A stretch of DNA of 8,349 nucleotides from Desulfurococcales archaeon (GTDB lineage: Archaea > Thermoproteota > Thermoprotei_A > Sulfolobales > Desulfurococcaceae), in assembly GCA_027083045.1 (NCBI GenBank), contig JALWQP010000007.1:911-9259 (forward strand). The letters run 5' to 3'. Positions 5,408-8,349 of this stretch are shown piece after piece. A program made the position numbers and the translations under genes. Each line of letters opens with the position of its first letter. The first letter of the stretch is position 1. Below the pieces are notes generated by a model, which did not search any database, was not told where the DNA came from, and saw nothing but the letters and a program-made list of their open reading frames with translations.

Positions 5408-6498
5408 CCTGGTACACCCAACGTGTTCCCTATTCCGGCCACTATTATTGTGGATTTGGGCTTGGTAGACTCTATTATGATCCTACGCACATATTCTAGA
5501 GCTTTTTCGCCTGCTTCATATATTTCCTTTTTCATAGTATGTATTGCTTCGCCTAAATCCATCTTAATTACTAGTGCTTTAAGAGGAATACCGTACTTTG
5601 TCGTTGCCCTTTCTATGGCTATCTTTTCGGGTCCTGGATCACCTATTGCGGCTCCAATGCCCTCGGCTATTTCGCCTGTTTCTTCTCCCTCAAGCTTTAA
5701 CGCAGCATCAATTGTTATGACGAGGTCAACTCCGCCTTTGAGTTCCTCCACTAGGTCATAAAGAACACGGCCTGGCCTCCCGACATTGCTTCCTGGCCCT
5801 TCTGCCTTGATAACGTATATTCTGCGATCATCAAGCCATAGTTCTGTTATACTTGTATCCTCTACTACTTTCTTTGAGATCACCTTTCCTAGCTCGATCA
5901 GTCTATAGGCTACGAGAGGGCCCACGCTATCACCTATTGGTGTGCCAGTTAGGAACGCATCTAAGGATTTATGATAGGTCTCAACGATCCTCATGATTTG
6001 GGGCATGGACATTTCTAACTGCATTAAAAGTATCCAGTTGTTCTCTTTCTCTCCCGACAATAGGTAGTGGCGGACAATTTTGTATATCTGGTTCATAACT
6101 CCAACTATAGATAATCCAGTCTCAACAAGGCTTCGTTCGTACTTTGTGGATGTAGGTATAACTTGTTCAACCATTTTCCTGAAGCTTTTATCTCCCGTTA
6201 TGATCAGGTGTTCTAGACGTTTTATTATATCAGTGGGCTCTATGTCCACTGGCTGTATTATAAAAAAGTCCATAGCACGCTTGATGAGCAGATCAGGAGA
6301 TTTTACTCCCAGGTTTTTGAGTTGCCTCTCTACACGTGCTCGATCTTGTTCTAAATATGATTTTATGACTGACAACTTGTTTCTTATATCGTAGCTCCAT
6401 AGACGCATCTGGATCTTTTGGTTAGCCCCGGTGAATATCAATATAAACAATATTATCCATATGAGCTGTGTTGCTAACGAGACCCAGTCGGTCGCCAA
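5404..6498 (-). CDS. DUF1512 family membrane-anchored protein
   Basis: This 364-residue protein matches the archaeal DUF1512 family, of unknown function. An N-terminal membrane helix (about 6-24, LATQLIWIILFILIFTG) is followed by a basic, helix-rich segment (30-130), a middle region with SLVETGLSIVGVMNQI, and a conserved C-terminal domain: GPGSNVGRPG, a strand DLVITIDAALKLEGEETG, EGIGAAIGDPGPEK (a glycine-rich acidic loop), and a final strand ending VAGIGNTLGVPG. The conserved Asp, Glu and Gly residues look like a binding or catalytic site, but the reaction is not known. The start is TTG 6498: an in-frame stop lies two codons upstream, and the next ATG (codon 32) would delete the membrane helix. 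A weak AAGGTG SD sits 9 nt before the TTG, within a nested inverted repeat. The gene follows methionine aminopeptidase by 79 bp and overlaps the zinc-ribbon gene by 4 nt. Confidence 0.88.
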   Translation of the reverse strand: MATDWVSLATQLIWIILFILIFTGANQKIQMRLWSYDIRNKLSVIKSYLEQDRARVERQLKNLGVKSPDLLIKRAMDFFIIQPVDIEPTDIIKRLEHLIITGDKSFRKMVEQVIPTSTKYERSLVETGLSIVGVMNQIYKIVRHYLLSGEKENNWILLMQLEMSMPQIMRIVETYHKSLDAFLTGTPIGDSVGPLVAYRLIELGKVISKKVVEDTSITELWLDDRRIYVIKAEGPGSNVGRPGRVLYDLVEELKGGVDLVITIDAALKLEGEETGEIAEGIGAAIGDPGPEKIAIERATTKYGIPLKALVIKMDLGEAIHTMKKEIYEAGEKALEYVRRIIIESTKPKSTIIVAGIGNTLGVPG

Positions 6499-6503
6499 TA
6501 ATT

Positions 6504-6540
6504 ATTACACCTTAACACCCTGTCTCTCCTAGGGTGTAAT
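6504..6540 (-). repeat. Nested inverted repeats upstream of the DUF1512 start
   Basis: ATTACACC (6504-6511) is perfectly repeated in inverted orientation as GGTGTAAT (6533-6540), and ACACCCT (6515-6521) as AGGGTGT (6531-6537). The right arm is shared, so only one pairing can form at a time. As RNA on the minus strand the outer pairing covers the weak SD of the DUF1512 gene and the inner pairing frees it. As DNA the element sits about where transcription would start. Confidence 0.6.
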
Positions 6541-6553
6541 GTACTCGTATCTT

Positions 6554-6566
6554 AATATTTTTAATC
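6554..6566 (-). promoter_or_regulatory. Candidate box A for the DUF1512/zinc-ribbon operon
   Basis: Minus-strand GATTAAAAATATT lies in the spacer after methionine aminopeptidase. With usual archaeal spacing it would start transcription near 6534, on the right arm of the inverted repeat, giving a leader of about 36 nt. The match is moderate, and read-through from the aminopeptidase gene is also possible. Confidence 0.45.
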
Positions 6567-6577
6567 CAAAACACGCT

Positions 6578-7483
6578 TTATAGAGTTGTAACGATGATTT
6601 CATCGCCATTAACAACTATTGTGTGTTCGAACTGGGCAACTATTCCTCCTCCCCTCTCAATCAGTATGGGGTAAGATAAGATCACACCGTGGCGTTCAAG
6701 CATCTTAATAGTATTTCTCAAGCCATCAATATTCGAAAACATATCCCTATACCACCGCTCACAGAATGGTAGGGTGCGTCTTTCACTCCATATTTTCTCG
6801 AATAATTTTCGTTCGTACATGGTTAGCCTACCCCGTCTCTTTTTAATGGAGTATATGGTCTTTGCTTTCCCCTCCTTTACTAGTCCAATACCGTTGGTTG
6901 CGAAAGGCTCTATAGCGTATACCCCGTCCCCGAGCTTCCATCTGCTAAATACGTCGTTAAAGTTAGGTATGCTTTTGCCGCTATGTATAATGTATCGGTC
7001 GATACTGTGGCCCGTTAAATTTCTTACAGGTTTATAGCCGTAACTTTCAATAGTTGTCTCAATAATATATCCGATATCTTTGGCTTTTATTCCGGGTCTG
7101 AGAATAGAGAGTGCAGATTCTAGTGCTTTTCTTGTAGCCTCAAGGAGAGGCTCATAAACTGGATTGAATGTCACTGTTGTTGCAGTGTCAGCGATGTAAC
7201 CATCAATATGCACTCCTATATCTATCTTTATGACAGCGTTATCGGGAACTATAGTTTCATCATTAATAAGTGGTGTATAATGTGCGGCGATCTCGTTAAT
7301 ACTTAGATTTGTCGGGAAAGCAGGTTCACCGCCTAGATCTCTTATCCTGTTCTCAATATGTTCTGCGAGATCAACGAGTCTCATCCTAGGTTTTACCATC
7401 TTAGCGGCTTCTTCACGGACGGTCTTCGCTATTCTTCCAGCTCTGATCAGCTTGTCTATAGCTTTGTCGTCCAGTTTACCCAA
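6578..7483 (-). CDS. map: Methionine aminopeptidase, type II
   Basis: This 301-residue cytosolic metalloprotease removes the initiator methionine from nascent proteins. It has the pita-bread fold of the creatinase family, and all five metal ligands of archaeal type II enzymes are visible: D88 (VIKIDIG), D99 (YIADTA), H159 (LTGHS), E192 (YAIEPF) and E286 (AQFEHT). H68 in AAHYTP matches the substrate-contact histidine. Spacings D88-D99 (11) and D99-H159 (60) equal those of the Pyrococcus enzyme. The type II helical insert occupies about 200-270. The start is TTG 7483, with GGTGA (7490-7494) 6 nt upstream; no ATG is available before the conserved helix. It diverges from the UPF0173 gene, with a promoter between them, and precedes the DUF1512 gene by 79 bp. 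Product length is normal for archaeal enzymes. Confidence 0.96.
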   Translation of the reverse strand: MGKLDDKAIDKLIRAGRIAKTVREEAAKMVKPRMRLVDLAEHIENRIRDLGGEPAFPTNLSINEIAAHYTPLINDETIVPDNAVIKIDIGVHIDGYIADTATTVTFNPVYEPLLEATRKALESALSILRPGIKAKDIGYIIETTIESYGYKPVRNLTGHSIDRYIIHSGKSIPNFNDVFSRWKLGDGVYAIEPFATNGIGLVKEGKAKTIYSIKKRRGRLTMYERKLFEKIWSERRTLPFCERWYRDMFSNIDGLRNTIKMLERHGVILSYPILIERGGGIVAQFEHTIVVNGDEIIVTTL

Positions 7484-7529
7484 GAGTTTTCACCAATATA
7501 GTAGAGCTTACCGAAGGATATTATGTTTC

Positions 7530-7541
7530 TTGTTTAAAGAT
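7530..7541 (-). promoter_or_regulatory. Box A promoter of methionine aminopeptidase
   Basis: Minus-strand TCTTTAAACA contains a TTTAAA core (7533-7538), a good crenarchaeal box A. Standard spacing predicts initiation near 7508-7511 and a leader of about 25 nt that includes the GGTGA at 7490-7494. Confidence 0.6.
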
Positions 7542-7605
7542 TTATTTCGGGTATAGTCACTAGAAGAATAACGGGATAAATGCATAGTTCTGAGGGGTGA
7601 TAATT
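7539..7605 (+). promoter_or_regulatory. Leader, weak box A and strong SD of the UPF0173 gene
   Basis: TTTATTT at 7541-7547 is a modest box A candidate that would start transcription near 7570; it abuts the divergent aminopeptidase promoter. GAGGGGTGAT (7592-7601) is a strong SD 4 nt before ATG 7606. The in-frame GTG at 7597 belongs to this SD and is not the start. Confidence 0.45.
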
Positions 7606-8292
7606 ATGGCCATAATAAAGTATCTGGGCCACTCAGCATTTGAGGTAGTATTGACTGGTCTTGATGGCAAGGAGAAAACAATATTGATCGATCCATGGCT
7701 AGAAAACCCGCTTAGCCCGGTTAAAGTAGATGATTATAAGAAGAAACCCATTGACTACATATTTGTCACACATGATCATGGCGACCACATGGGAAATGCT
7801 ATTGAAATAGCCAAAGCCACAGGCGCCAAGATAGTCGGCATATTTGAAGTAGCTCTTTATGCAAGCGAGCAGGGCGTAGATGCTGTGGACGGAAATATTG
7901 GTGGAAAACTAAAGATTCCAGATCTAGAAGTGGTTATGACGCCAGCCCTGCATAGTAGCCAGCGCGGCGTCCCCGTAGGATTCGTGATCAGAGGAAAAGA
8001 CATAAGCATATATCATGCAGGTGACACTGGGCTTTTCGCTGAGATGAGCCTTATAGGCGAGCTCTACTCTCCTGACATAGTAATGCTCCCAATAGGTGGG
8101 CACTACACTATGGGTGTGAAAGAGGCGGTAAAAGCAGTACATATGATAAGACCGAGAATAGCAATACCTATGCACTATAACACATTCCCACCAATAAAAA
8201 CCGATCCTGAGAAGTTCAAGGAATTGGTTGAAAATACTACTACGACGAAGGTCGTAATACTAAAACCTGGAGAAACACTTACCTATCCATAA
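7606..8292 (+). CDS. UPF0173 metallo-beta-lactamase-fold hydrolase
   Basis: This 228-residue protein belongs to the UPF0173 group of metal-dependent hydrolases with the metallo-beta-lactamase fold, common in archaea and bacteria; its physiological substrate is not established. Visible metal and active-site residues are H9 (LGHSAF), the THDHGDH motif with H56, H58, D60 and H61, H116 (PALHSS), D140 in YHAGDTG, and H166 (GGHYTM) with H190 (MHYNTFP). DPWLENP after strand IDP is typical of the family. No signal peptide or membrane segment is present, so it should be cytosolic. The length is normal for the family (about 225-230). ATG 7606 was chosen because the strong GGGGTGAT sequence precedes it by 4 nt. 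It is transcribed divergently from methionine aminopeptidase and no downstream gene is visible, so context gives no hint of its role. Confidence 0.95.
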   Translation: MAIIKYLGHSAFEVVLTGLDGKEKTILIDPWLENPLSPVKVDDYKKKPIDYIFVTHDHGDHMGNAIEIAKATGAKIVGIFEVALYASEQGVDAVDGNIGGKLKIPDLEVVMTPALHSSQRGVPVGFVIRGKDISIYHAGDTGLFAEMSLIGELYSPDIVMLPIGGHYTMGVKEAVKAVHMIRPRIAIPMHYNTFPPIKTDPEKFKELVENTTTTKVVILKPGETLTYP

Positions 8293-8349
8293 CACGTTGT
8301 CTTGCTACATTGATTTAATGATAATATTTTTATATGTATAATACAAAGT
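8293..8349 (+). other. AT-rich 3' flank with possible terminator
   Basis: After the UPF0173 stop the sequence becomes AT-rich, with five T residues at 8327-8331 followed by TATATG. This could be an oligo-T terminator for the hydrolase or the box A of a gene beyond the window; the edge prevents a decision. Confidence 0.35.

Noticed and set aside
5404..5450. GIGNT motif of the DUF1512 protein as evidence of a hydrogenase-maturation-type protease
   Set aside because: In those proteases a GxGN motif is N-terminal and followed by metal-binding residues; here it is at the very C-terminus, so the resemblance is too short to use.
5423..5761. Plus-strand open frame of 112 codons opposite the DUF1512 gene
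   Set aside because: It is antisense to the strongly conserved DUF1512 C-terminal domain, with serine/isoleucine-rich composition typical of antisense shadows.
1..8349. CRISPR array, insertion sequence, toxin-antitoxin or integrated element
   Set aside because: No regularly spaced repeats, transposase, integrase or terminal repeats were seen; although a tRNA gene is present, no duplicated 3' end of it was found as an attachment site.

Overview
The window reads as chromosomal housekeeping DNA from a hyperthermophilic archaeon, most likely a crenarchaeon of the Desulfurococcales type. The clues are an archaeal ABCE1/Rli1, an archaeal fructose-1,6-bisphosphate aldolase/phosphatase, archaeal short-form triosephosphate isomerase, type II methionine aminopeptidase, the archaeal DUF1512 family, a solitary 5S rRNA gene, a tRNA-Thr with a 37/38 intron, GGTGA ribosome binding sites, TTG starts and TTTAAA-like box A promoters. 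The order-level placement is inference from protein resemblance. I saw no mobile element, CRISPR array, phage gene or defence island.

Left part (1-2833), + strand: the 3' two-fifths or so of an ABCE1 ribosome-recycling ATPase gene; a promoter-bearing spacer; fructose-1,6-bisphosphate aldolase/phosphatase; triosephosphate isomerase about 80 bp downstream; and an intron-containing tRNA-Thr(CGT).

Middle part (2844-5107), - strand: 5S rRNA, then a probable three-gene operon running DUF1805 protein, small two-helix membrane protein, pyruvate kinase. Pyruvate kinase ends 10 bp from the tRNA in tail-to-tail orientation.

Right part (5135-7483), - strand: type II methionine aminopeptidase, a membrane-anchored DUF1512 protein, and a membrane-anchored zinc-ribbon protein whose start overlaps the DUF1512 stop (ATGA). 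The 5S rRNA promoter lies on the last codons of the zinc-ribbon gene. A UPF0173 metallo-beta-lactamase-fold hydrolase (7606-8292, +) diverges from the aminopeptidase.

Functionally, three lower-glycolysis/gluconeogenesis enzymes sit together. Triosephosphate isomerase supplies DHAP, the aldolase/phosphatase condenses triose phosphates to fructose 6-phosphate in the gluconeogenic direction, and pyruvate kinase runs the opposite, catabolic end and is transcribed from the other strand. The rest serves translation: ABCE1, tRNA-Thr, 5S rRNA and methionine aminopeptidase. The least understood items are the DUF1512/zinc-ribbon pair, with a nested inverted repeat in front of it, and the DUF1805/small membrane protein pair ahead of pyruvate kinase. 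I found no clear exotic new system; the leads below are modest.
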